64,000 nucleotides of DNA from the NCBI GenBank assembly GCA_947650365.1, contig OX393550.1, forward strand, positions 54,448,879 through 54,512,878, written 5' to 3'. Below the pieces are notes generated by a model, which made no database searches, had not been told where the DNA came from, and was given only the letters and a program-made list of their open reading frames with translations. Position numbers and translations under genes: made by a program. Positions 1 to 9,780 of the stretch are shown one piece after another; position 1 is the first letter of the stretch, and every line of letters begins with the position of its first letter. This DNA comes from Chamaelirium japonicum. Taxonomy: Eukaryota > Streptophyta > Magnoliopsida > Liliales > Melanthiaceae.

Positions 1-408
1 GAAGAGCGCTTTGGGACATAGCTTGACTGGAAGGGACTTGCTTTTCTCGAGGCTCTATTGGCTCGTCTCCCGATCCCCAGCTGGTAGGCTTGATTTCGTC
101 GATTGGAACGGACGGAGGCCTTGAGTAGAGGACGTAGTAGTCGAACTTCCCCGAAGACTGGCCTAGCAGACCGACTTCCGGATCTCCTTGCTCGTATCTT
201 TTCCGAAGAGCGCTTTGGGACATAGCTTGACTGGAAGGGACTTGCTCTTCTCGAGGCTCCATTGGCTCGTCTCCCGATCCCCAGCCGGTAGGCTTGATTT
301 CGTCGATTGGAACGGACGGAGGCCTTGAGTAGAGGACGTAGTAGTCGAACTTCCCCGAAGGCTGGCCCAGCAGACCGACTTCTGGATCTCCTTGCTCGTA
401 TCGCCTTT
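1..408 (-). repeat. Tandem duplication inside gag, period about 204 bp
   Basis: The segment beginning GAAGAGCGCTTTGGGACATA at position 1 recurs at about 205 and the two copies are nearly identical. In the coding sense this repeats about 68 residues around a GLLGQPSGKFDYYVLYS-like motif. The same part of gag is duplicated in the central element (16972-17373), but not in the two diverged pieces at 42-50 kb. Confidence 0.8.
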
Positions 409-2452
409 GGAGCGCTCGTTGGGATGCAGCATTGCTTGGAAGAGGTGCTGGCGTGAGCGATGATTGCCCCCAGGGCAGCGGTGTTTCCTTCTCGATGAGT
501 GCGGGAGTACGTCGACGTCGCTTCGAGACTTTCGGCCGGGAAGTTAACTTAGCGATTGGAGCTTGACGGTTGATGCGCAATTTGGGCATGCTTCGTCGAG
601 CGGCAACGAGTACCGGCGAGAAGGAGCCGAAGGTGATGGACGTCATATTGGCCGTAGCAACTTCCCCGGAGTCGATCTCTATCTTTCCTTGCTTTGCGAG
701 CGCCATGATTCTTTCTTTGAAGACGAAGCATCTTTCGATGGGATGACTTACCACCCGGTGGTATTTGCAGAAGAGAGGGTCGTCGATGCGATGCATCTGC
801 TCGGGCCTCTTCGAAGGAGGGAGCTCTATCATCTTCTCTTGCAGCAGTTGGTCGAACATAGAGGAGACTTCCGAGTCTGGGAAGGGGTACTCCTTGGCTT
901 CGAGCTCCTCGAGAGTCATCCTTTGTCTTGGCGGCGGAGGCGGTGGTATGGCAACTCCCTTCTTCTGATCCGGCTTGCCACCGATCTTGAGTGGTTTGGC
1001 AGTTGAAGCGACGTCAACGACGTTGACTTGTTTCGGTTTCGTTGCCAGTGGCTTGTCCTTCTTCTCTATCTTCAAGAAGTTCTTGTTCTTCGAGTCCCCG
1101 CGGTTTGCTAGGCTGAGTTCCATGTCATGAGCCCGAGTTGCGAGTTCTTCGAAAGACCGAGGCTTGATACCTTTGAGGATATAGAGCAGACCCCAGTGCA
1201 TGCCTTGGGTGCACATCTCGATGGCCGAGTCTTCAGACAAGCGGTCTCGTGAATTCAGCGTGAGGTTCCTCCACCTGTCGATGTAGTCGATCACTGGCTC
1301 ATCTTTCCTTTGCTTGACGGCGGTGAGTTCGGTCATGCTGACGGTTCGTCTGGTGCTGTAGAAGCGATCGAGGAACTCCCTTTCCATCTGGTCCCAGCTG
1401 TCGATGGTCCCTGCAGGAAGATCAACGTACCAGTCGAACGCGTTGCCTTTGAGGGTGCAAACGAATTGCTTTACCATCTCGTCGCCATATGTGTCGGCAT
1501 TATTGCAGGTCTCGATGAAGTGGGCGATGTGCTGTCTTGGATTTCCCTTTCCGTCGAAGTGCTGAAACTTTGGTGGCTGGAATCCGACTGGGAAGCGTAG
1601 CTGCTGGATCCTCGTAGTGTAGGGCTTCGAGTATGCCGCCGTGATCGAAGGAAGGCCACTGCCGTGAGAACGCATCATGTCGGCTATCAATGCTTGGACT
1701 TGCTGAGCATTCATCGTTGTCGTTGCCGGAGGTTGAGTGGCCACCGAGGCTAGCACCGGGGAGACGACTTCTACTGGGACGGGAGCCGAGGAGAGCGCTG
1801 GAGTAACTGCTTGAATCGTCGGAACAACCTCTGCAGGAGCGGGAGTTGAAGACGGAACTGGAGCGGATACTGGAGAAGCGACGGGTTGGCTGACTGCTGC
1901 AGCATCCTTCGCGCTTAGCTTTTGGAGCAGAGTGTTGATGTGACGATCCTTCTCCTCCATCAGCCGAGTAATTTGTGCCATATGCTCGCTCATCTGCATG
2001 ACTTGTAGCTGAAGAGCAGACGGAGGGTGGTGACGGAGAACATCTCGGTGTTGCATGTTCGCATCCTCGCCGTCATCATCAGAGATGTAGTTACGCCGAC
2101 TTGCTTCTGGCTGATGATTGATGTTTGCCCCCTGCAGAGGAGGTGCAACGTCTGCTGGAGAACCCGAACGGGTTCGGGGTTGGGGCTGGTCCTCCCCAAA
2201 CTTCTGGACATGGATTCCAGGATCGAGGCTCGTTTCTTCATGCACCAGGGCCTCGTCGGCGCTTTGGCGAGCATCTTCGGTAGTAGCTTCTGGCACGAAG
2301 ACGTCCGCAAGAGTCCGGGTACGCCGAGTGTAGACGCGCACCATTGGAGGAGCATCACCCTCCGAATTTACTGGATCACCGTGTCGGAGTAGAGGAGACT
2401 CGGCGATTGGTGAGAGGCTTGGAGCAAACACATCGTTGTTCGTTCCGGCCAT
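1..2452 (-). pseudogene. gag region of the leftmost gypsy element (fossil)
   Basis: Read on the minus strand from an ATG at 2452 (MAGTNND...), this matches the gag start of the central element at 14953 (MAGTNDD...). It continues through a retrotransposon gag domain to a region with tandem repeats at the left edge. It is interrupted by several breaks and is a fossil. Gag would have formed the virus-like particle core. Confidence 0.75.
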
Positions 2453-2500
2453 TGCAAACTTCAAGCAGCTTCTTCAACCGTACGGATGAAAGGAGAAGAG

Positions 2501-2522
2501 GTCCCACCGGGCGTGCCAGAAA
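2501..2522 (-). other. Primer-binding region of the leftmost gypsy element
   Basis: Directly inside the LTR end at 2525, the minus strand reads TTTCTGGCACGCCCGGTGGG. The same sequence follows the 5' LTR of the central element at 14883. Position and conservation fit a tRNA primer-binding site. I have not matched it to a specific tRNA. Confidence 0.6.
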
Positions 2523-2524
2523 TC

Positions 2525-4788
2525 TGTGGACACGGAAAAAAGCGCGGGTCGTCTTTATTGCGAATCACACGAGATTACAATTGTGGCCGGGACCCGGGTT
2601 GCTCGGGTGTAGCGAGTCCGGGTTGCGGCGAGTTTTGATCAGGGGATTGTGGGAAAGATCTTCTGGGGGATCCCTTTGATCCGCGTCTCCACGTGGTGTT
2701 CGTGCGAGAGCTCTGAAGGGGCTGCCCAGGACAGGGGTTTTACAGGGAGAGGGTTTTGGAGAGGCTAAGGAATGTCCACCGTTGCTTTGTCCCTTCCGTG
2801 CTTCGCGCTTTCTCGACTAGGGGGTTTTCGGCTTCGTTCCTCGGTCTTCGTGTCTTCCTCGTTCCTTGCTTGACCTCGGTGTCCTTGATCGTCGGTTCGC
2901 GGCGTCGATCGAGATTTTGGCGTCGGCTTTGGCTTTGGCTTTTTGGCTTTGGCTTGGCTCCGGTGTGGCTCTGGCTTTTGCTTTGCTTCAGCGCTTGCAC
3001 TTGGACGTAGCTGGGAGAGACTTGCGATGCTTTCGTTCTTCCGGACTTCGCGTCGTATCGGCTAGAACGTGCGGTGCTTTTGCTCGTGGCCGGCGTAGTC
3101 GCTTGGCTTTGGCACTTGCGTTGCTTTGGCGCGGGCTTTACTGGGGCTTTTGCTTTGGCTTCTTGCGTTGGCTTTAGCTTCAGTGTCAACTCGATCTTCT
3201 TCTTCGAACGACATGGGCTACTTCTTCAGTGCTTCGACGATTTGCGTGTCGACTGGACTTCTCTTCTTCTCCGGGCTTCTTTGGCGTGATCGGAGTCGAA
3301 GAATGCTTTCGAAGTTAGTGGGGGTAGCACCGATCTCCGTGCGACGGTTGTGGCGTCGGCTTTTGTTGATGAAGACGACGAGGGTAGCGACGCTTCAGAC
3401 GATCTGCTCCAGGCTTTCTTCTTCGTGGATGGGGCAGGCGTTTATCGAAGACGCTGGGGTGATGACGCTTCGCTTCTCTCCTCCGGGCTTTGGGGCTTGA
3501 TCGGGATCGAGGATTTGTTGGAGACGACGGGGTAGTGCCGCTCCTCTTCTTCTCCGGGCTTTTGGGCTTGATCGGAGTCGAAGGCTTGTTGGAGACGACG
3601 GGGTAGTGCCGCTCCTCTTCTTCTCCGGGCTTTTGGGCTTGATCGGAGTCGAAGCTTGTTGGAGACGACGGGGTAGTGCCGCTCCTCTTCTTCTCCGGGC
3701 TTTTGTGCTTGATCGGAGTCGAAGCTTGTTGGAGACGACGGGGTAGTGCCGCTCCTCTTCTTCTCCGGGCTTTTGGGCTTGATCGGAGTCGAAGCTTGTT
3801 GGAGACGACGGGGTAGTGCCGCTCCTCTTCTTCTCTGGGCTTTTGGGCTTGATCAGAGTCGAAGCTTGTTGGAGACGACGGGGTAGTGTCGCTCCTCTTC
3901 TTCTCCGGCCTTTGCTTCTGGCGTCTTCGGAGTCGAAGGGTTCTTCTTCTCCGAGCTTTCTTCTTCGTGCACGGAGTCGAAGGGATGATGTTCGTGTGCA
4001 AGGGTCTTCACGTTGATGAGGACTTTCAGTAAGCCGATCCCTCGGGACAGGCTTGACTGTGCCTCGTGAAGCCTTGGGTCGGTGAAGAAGCGTCTCCTCT
4101 TTTGCAGAGCTCCCGCGCTTTGTCTTCAATCTTTGACCATTTTTTCCTTCCCCCACCCCCTCTATTTATAGGCAAAGAGGTGGGGAGAGAGATATGGGAA
4201 CTTTTTAATTTTAAATCCCTTTTGTATCTCTCTCATAATTACCCGGATTTTATTCATCCATTGATGAAGGGAATAACATTTAGTTGTTTTCCTTTTCTGG
4301 CGGGTGCAATTATGGCTGGATTTTGCGCACGAAATCGATGGCGATCGGGCGCTTCGTCTTGTGCGTCGGATCGAGGGATCGGTGCAGATCCGCGTGTGTG
4401 CAGACGTCATACGCTACCTCCCCCCGCGCATGGCGGTATTTTTTCCTTTTCTTTCTTTTCTTTCCTTTTCTTTTCTTTCCTTTTTCTTTTCTTTCCTTTC
4501 TTTTCTTTCCTTTTTCTTTTCTTTCTTTTCTTTTCTTTCCTTGCAAGGCCGGCCGGCCTCTCCATGGGGTTCGGTCCCCACTAGGGCCGGCCCTATAGGG
4601 TTCGGACCCTAGTAGGGGCCGGCCCCTCTTGAGGCGGGGTCCGAGTCCGTGTCGGCGCGCGCGAGTCGGGTCCGCGTGTCGGGTTTGCATCCACGTCTGT
4701 GCGCGCGAGTTGGGTCCGCGTGTCGGGTCTGCATCCGTGTCGGCTCACATAAGTCGGGTTCGGGTCCGACGAAATTCGTGTGTCTACA
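2525..4788 (-). repeat. LTR of the leftmost gypsy element (2264 bp)
   Basis: The LTR begins TGTAGACA at 4788 and ends ...CCACA at 2525 on the minus strand. It has a TATA box (TATAAATAG, about 4170-4162) and a polypyrimidine stretch (CTTTT-type, 4440-4545). It also has a GC-rich region with repeated GGGTCCGCGTGTCGGGT motifs (4640-4770) and a 70-bp tandem array (3490-3920). Its distal half resembles the LTRs of the central element, whereas the proximal (U3) minisatellite does not. Confidence 0.8.
3490..3920 (-). repeat. 70-bp minisatellite inside the LTR, about 6 copies
   Basis: GGAGACGACGGGGTAG recurs at about 3519, 3591, 3661, 3731, 3801 and 3871, a period of about 70 bp. The copies are almost identical, so the array was recently amplified or homogenised. 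It lies downstream of the LTR TATA box. Confidence 0.9.
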
Positions 4789-4886
4789 AGAGGTAAATTA
4801 AAGTTTTATCATTTTTGGACAATGTGTTATTTTTATATTATATTACAAATGATCGTATATTAATTCTATTATTATTTTTCATACAG

Positions 4887-6545
4887 GATCATTTACTTCT
4901 AACCTAAAAAGACTAAGGGGCAATGCAAAGGGTATCCCTAGACCAACTAATGAGGCAGACAGGCTTCCGATAATAATTATTGACGGAAGGCCAGTGAGTC
5001 CAAATAAGGATAAATTCATCACAAAGATCAGTGTGTGGGTGAAAGACCAAAATAACTTTTTCTTTTGGCAGCGAAATTTTGATAATTTCCAGCATTCAAA
5101 ATGGATTGATATGGCAATGACTGCTAGGGTAAGACAGAATTTACAGAATTGCACATATAGTTTACAATGTATACTTATTGTTCTTTCTTAATATTATCAG
5201 GAGTATTTTGCCATTGATTTTGCTGGGGATCTAACTTCTATCTTGAAAGACAACTGTAGGAAGACCTGGAATGATAACAAGTCGAAGTTGTATCGAGATT
5301 TCTACGAGTCATATCCACATCAAGATGCGATCCTGCATATTCCCCGTGATTTGGACACCGTTACTTGGACCAGGATTTGTGAGGACATTTTCTCGCAGCC
5401 ATGGTGGAGGGTAAGTTATTAATTAAGTTGTTTGGTAGTACATACTGACATGTTTTACCCATTCTAATATAAAATATTCTATTTTTTTAGAATACCAGTG
5501 ATAGAAACACGGGAAATCGTGTACATCAGCAGGTTACACATATATCTAGGCGGACGAGTTTCGCACAGAGGAGAGAGGACATGGTATATATGTATGAATT
5601 TCAAAATTTGAGATAAATTTTAGTGTATTATAATTTATTACTCTTTTTTGTTATTTGCAGCGAACATAATTTGGTCGGGTCCCAAACCAGAAGGAGCTAT
5701 AGGATCGCACCCATATTAAGGAAGACGGGACTTTCGCGAACTTGCACACCCAACAGATCACAGTAAGTTTTTCCAATAATATGTATCGATTTCTTCAATT
5801 TACATTGTTGGGATAGATCAAGTATACAAAACATTATTTTTTTATTTCATGCATTGTAGAGTCGGATGAATAAGCTGATGGAGCAATCTAGACAGAACTC
5901 TGGGACTGTGGACGAGGACGTAATATTTCAGAAAGTCCTTGGTACTGAGAGTCAAGGACGCATATGGGGCCAGGGGATGGACATCAGACATCGGGAATAC
6001 TTCAGCTATCAGCATCTGTCGCAACAAGAGATGCAAGAGCAGATAACCACTCTTCATTCAGAACATGAGCAACTTCAATCAAAGCACGAGCAGCTCCATT
6101 CAAAGTACGAGAAACTCAAGTCAGAGCATGAGCAGCTCCATTCAAAGTACGAGAAACTCAATGCAGAGCACGAGCAGTTTAACTCGAATTATAAGCGCTT
6201 AGAAGATGAGAACCAACGGTTGAATGAAGTCGTTAATGGATTACAGGCAAACTTTCAGGAGCTTAGCCAGATGTTACGTCGGGTATGTTTAGTGAAATGA
6301 AAATGTTAATAATCTCTGTAAGAATCTTAACTTGATAAATATAAAATCGAATTCATATAATTATTTTAGTAAAAATAATGTTTTATAATTTGATCATGTA
6401 TGATACATTTGCATCTATATCTTCACAAATGTCAAACTCTCAACAGACCTTCACACAGATGCTACAAGGTGGTTTTTGGCCTCCAGCACCACGTGCTCCA
6501 TATCATATACATCCAGACATCTTTGAGCCCACACGACAAGAATGA
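4887..6545 (+). pseudogene. TNP1-like (plant Transposase_24, Ptta/En/Spm) gene, decayed, 6 visible exons
   Basis: This is the second CACTA gene product, thought in the En/Spm family to bind subterminal repeats and help transposition. Six exons with GT-AG borders are visible: 4887-5128, 5201-5410, 5491-5583, 5661-5762, 5860-6282 and 6447-6545. The third-last to last exons carry THIKEDGTF-type Transposase_24 sequence, then a long coiled coil built of repeated HSKYEKLKSEHEQL units, then a proline-rich tail ending in TGA at 6543-6545. Exon 5661-5762 has two in-frame stops (TAA near its start, TAG in the middle), so it is a pseudogene, although its splice sites and the other exons are open. The 5' exons lie beyond the inserted LTR at 4788. 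The splice model is by eye. Confidence 0.75.
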
Positions 6546-6995
6546 TTTAGGTAAATTTTTTTACCTATATGGTTTTTTAGTTTGTGGTTTATCAGCAACC
6601 TTTTTTAAATGTTTACTTGATTAGTTATGGATCTCCCTATGTTTCAGATAGGCCATTTATTTGAATTCAACCCTATGTTGTATCTGTTCTATAATTGACA
6701 CAACATTTCTTGTTTGCCATTTAGGCTATTAGAACTATTGATGGTAGTAATCATAGATCACTAACTGCTCCCTCTCACTCTAGTAACTGCTCCCTCATAA
6801 ATGCCCTCAGCAATTCTAAAAATTTTCAGCATCTCTTTCATTTGTACTTCACATCAAAGTACATTTCGTGTAAGTTAATAAAAACCTAATCAATTATCCT
6901 TCTTTTCTCTAAATCTTTGACTAGTTGTCTAACCAAGAAAATAGTCTATATGTTGACATTCATGGCATAAATTTGAATAGGTTTTCTAGTTTTTC

Positions 6996-7608
6996 TTAAT
7001 TTTTGTTCCATCACCCTTTCCCTCAATTTCCTAACTTGATTCATAAGCTTAATTCCATGTTAATTAGAATATTTTATGTATCACCTTGTATTTTTTTATG
7101 TAGATACTATAATGTTTTTTCTTTACTCGTAAGTTTAATTTAATGTCACTTATGAGATACGAGTGGATGAAACACCTTTTTAAAGTTTTACGTGAGATCT
7201 GATAATCTATTTGTACCTGGATTCTTGGAGAAATCTATCGCCACTTTGATTGTGGAAACTCTCGCTATGTTCATCGATGGCAAGAGTAAAAGACATGGGA
7301 TTAGTTTTTGTTCCATCACCCTTTCCCACAATTTCATATTGTGGGTATGTGACTCATAAGCTTAATTTTATGTAAATTAGAATGTATTAAATAGCACCTT
7401 TTATTTTTTTATATAGGTACCATAACCTCCCCCTCCCACCACCACACACACACCCACCCCAAACCCAAACAACAGCATTCTCATAACCTTAATTCCACAT
7501 TGATTATGGAATACAAATGAATAAAATACCTGCTGAGACTTTATTTGAGATTTGATTACTTTTCATTTCTGCATTTCTTTCAGAAATCTACCACCACTAG
7601 GATTATTT
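6996..7608 (+). repeat. Direct duplication inside the CACTA element
   Basis: A segment starting TTTTGTTCCATCACCCTTTC at about 6996-7256 recurs in diverged form at 7302-7608. Shared landmarks are TAAGCTTAATT, a GATACTATAA/GGTACCATAA motif and AGAAATCTA. The second copy has a C/A-rich insert near 7425-7475. No coding sequence is evident in either copy. Confidence 0.6.
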
Positions 7609-7889
7609 AAATATGAGTGAGTGAAGTACACGATGATAACTTTTATTAGGGTATTTAACCTCTTTTTGCTGCAATACTATATTTTGATTAGTTCTATTTC
7701 AATTTCTACAACACCACCTTGTTTTAACTCATCAAATTGATTTTCTCGAGCTGGACTTAAGAGTCTTTTATAACATGTTCACAGTTTTCCTTCAAAGTCT
7801 GTGTCTGCTCCTGTTTGCCATTTAGGCTATCATTAGGTTTGGTTTTAGGATCAGTAATCTGCTAAAATTATAGGTTCACTTTAAATATC

Positions 7890-8030
7890 AAACTACCGTT
7901 CAGCTATGAAGAGGAAGAAGATCACTTTGCTGAGCACCTTGTAAAAGGAGTAAATATATTAGTAGGCATACCTGGCAGGCTTCTAGACCATCTTCAGAAC
8001 ACTAAGGGGTTCATATATAAAAATCTGATG
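7890..8030 (+). pseudogene. Exon fragment of a DEAD-box RNA helicase (HAS1/RH27/DDX18-like) inside the CACTA element
   Basis: The plus strand reads an open stretch of about 47 codons containing [16 protein letters not shown] and [10 protein letters not shown], followed by a GTAAAC donor at 8031. This strongly resembles the region around motif Ib (TPGR) of the nucleolar DEAD-box helicases of the HAS1/DDX18 group (plant RH27/RH51), where [20 protein letters not shown] is typical. The usual T of TPGR is I here. No flanking helicase exons are seen, so it is a fragment, most simply host gene sequence picked up by the transposon. The family call rests on motif recall, not a search. Confidence 0.6.
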
Positions 8031-8830
8031 GTAAACAAAATTTTCTTGTTCTATGGGACTTCATAAATGTAATGTGTAGTTTGCTTCTTATGATATAATT
8101 TTGGCGATCCCATTCTTTTTGAATTCTTTTCTAGCCTTGAGCCTTTTAAGTTTAGTTATTATATATAACATATCTTATCCAAAAAAAAAAAATTGTAACC
8201 ATATCTTATCCACAAAAAAAAAAGGTAGCAATAAAAAAAAACTAACACCTAATTGAGTAGAATTCATGCTCTTTGTGGATGCAAAATGATCTCCTTGCCA
8301 TCCTTCCAAAATGATTGACATATAGCTGATTGACTAGAATTCATGTCCTCTTTCAGAACATATCTTATCATCATAAAGAGTTGAGGTTGCTAATAACTTT
8401 TTTTGGTGGTTTCTCCTCCATGGGTGCTTGCATGTTGAAAATGTACTAGGAGATTTGACAACTAATTGGTTGGAATTCACGTGTTCCTTTTTTTTGGATG
8501 CAAAGTGATCGTCCATCCCTCCAAAATACGTAAGTGTTGAATGTAGTATGGTGGACCATGTCGTAATCATATTGCTAAAGAAATTAATGACAAGCGTCTA
8601 TGTAAAGTGAACAGTAGTTTGATACTTGACATAAGTTAGCTCCGACAAATTGAAGGCTTCACTTATAGTATTCTTCATTCTTTGACATCTTTATGTTACT
8701 ACAGGTAGAGGAGATGCAGAAGAAGTTTATTGACGAGCGAGAAGTTTACTGATGAAGAGAGGGAAGGCCTTGGCTGAAGCAAATATTTTGAAACAGAGCA
8801 TTGAATTCATGAAAATCAATAGAAATTAGA

Positions 8831-8905
8831 GAGAAGCACGACATCCAGAAGTTCTACAACGTGGTGATCGAGGAGCTGACGTCCAATGTTGCTGACCTCA
8901 TCTAA
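8831..8905 (+). pseudogene. Fragment resembling the eIF4A C-terminus inside the CACTA element
   Basis: This reads [16 protein letters not shown] followed by a terminal NVADLI and TAA. The conserved C-terminus of plant eIF4A is [21 protein letters not shown], so the match covers about 23 residues including the stop. Upstream (8704-8820) is short lysine/glutamate-rich sequence in shifting frames (EEMQKKFIDERE, ALAEANILKQSIEF) that I do not recognise. It is a second helicase-family fragment in the same transposon. A chance match is unlikely, but the stretch is short. Confidence 0.5.
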
Positions 8906-9299
8906 GTTCTTTGTTTCGGTGTCCGATATTTATGGTCTTGTAGGTTTTGCTAAATTATATGCAAGTCTCATGGAACATGACTGTTTTTTAGTGTTAAAAG
9001 TGTTGGCATTGTTTGCTCAGACTTGGAACAAATAATTGTTTTATCCCATTCTGAACATCTTTTTACCATCTAAAAGAGGTGGCAGTGTTTCTTCATACAT
9101 TGGTTAAGCTTGGTTTGATTATTTTCTTATTTTCTGTATGTTTTTTATTAGCAGATTTGTATATGTTGTTTAGATTCAGTTGTGGGATAAAATATTCCTT
9201 GGGTCTGATGTGGTACAACACATCGCACAGCCGTCTGATGCACTCATCACTTAGGCAAGCACATGCGTGAAGGGTTGGCCTGATAGCTAGGCAGATGAA

Positions 9300-9780
9300 T
9301 TTCTTATGTATTTCAGCAATTCTGGCGGCGAAACACGAAGTATTTGAGCAATTCCGGCTGGCCTGATAGCTAGGCAGATCAAGTGGAGTAATTCCGGCTG
9401 CCTATAGTCTAATAAAGTGGAGTATTTCCGGCGGCCTGATAGCCGTGTAAAGGGATCAATTCTGGCGAGACAATCCAAATCCGGTGAGACCAATTCCGGT
9501 GAGACAATCCAAATCTGGCGGCCTGGCCCCCGTCAAATCCGGCGGCCTAAAGCAAATATGGCGGACCAAATCTGGCGATACAATCCAAATCCGGCGGCTT
9601 GGCCCTCGTTAAACCTTTAGCAATTCCGGCGGCCTGTCCCCCGTTTAAAGTTACCATTTTCGGTGGCTTAGTCATTTGCGACGGGTCTTTATGCGGCCAT
9701 TATAACCGGTGGCCAAGCCCCCGTTTAAACACTAATACGGCCATTTTTAACCACTGGAATCGGCCTGTTCTGCTGTAGTG
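9300..9780 (+). repeat. CACTA subterminal repeat array and right terminal inverted repeat
   Basis: A short motif close to AATTCCGGCGGCCT, with variants such as AATCTGGCGGCCT and AATTCCGGTGAGAC, occurs a dozen or more times between about 9308 and 9700. The terminal TTCTGCTGTAGTG follows at 9768-9780. In the En/Spm family such GC-rich subterminal repeats are the binding sites of the TNPA/TNP1 product, and this element encodes a decayed TNP1-like protein at 4887-6545. Confidence 0.75.

Larger units (their letters stand above)
1..4788 (-). mobile_element. Ty3/gypsy (Tat-type) LTR retrotransposon, 5' end only
   Basis: An LTR retrotransposon lies on the minus strand and its remainder is off the left edge. 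Visible parts, in element order, are one LTR (4788 to 2525), a primer-binding region and the gag coding region (2452 to 1). The gag DNA and protein are clearly related to those of the element at 12686-29789, but the first half of the LTR is different, so it belongs to a sister subfamily. The LTR tip is TGTAGACA and abuts CACTA-element sequence at 4789, so this element appears to have inserted into that transposon. The other LTR and the target duplication are outside the window. It looks broken, with several interruptions in gag. Confidence 0.85.
4789..9780 (+). mobile_element. CACTA (En/Spm-like) DNA transposon, right part
   Basis: The right terminus is at 9780, where the strand reads TTCTGCTGTAGTG, the reverse complement of a CACTACAGCAGAA terminal repeat. 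About 470 bp of subterminal repeats precede it. A TNP1-like gene (4887-6545) lies inside on the plus strand. The left end is beyond the window because the gypsy LTR at 4788 interrupts the element. Sequence after 9780 is Ty1/copia coding DNA, so the CACTA inserted into that element. The middle (6550-9290) is AT-rich, with a duplicated segment and two helicase-like exon fragments. The TNP1 gene is decayed, so the copy is probably non-autonomous now. Confidence 0.8.

Noticed and set aside
3315-4156. Arg/Lys-rich minus-strand open frames in the leftmost LTR
   Set aside because: They read through the 70-bp tandem repeat in the LTR. The same DNA is open in two frames, which is expected of the repeat and not of a protein gene.
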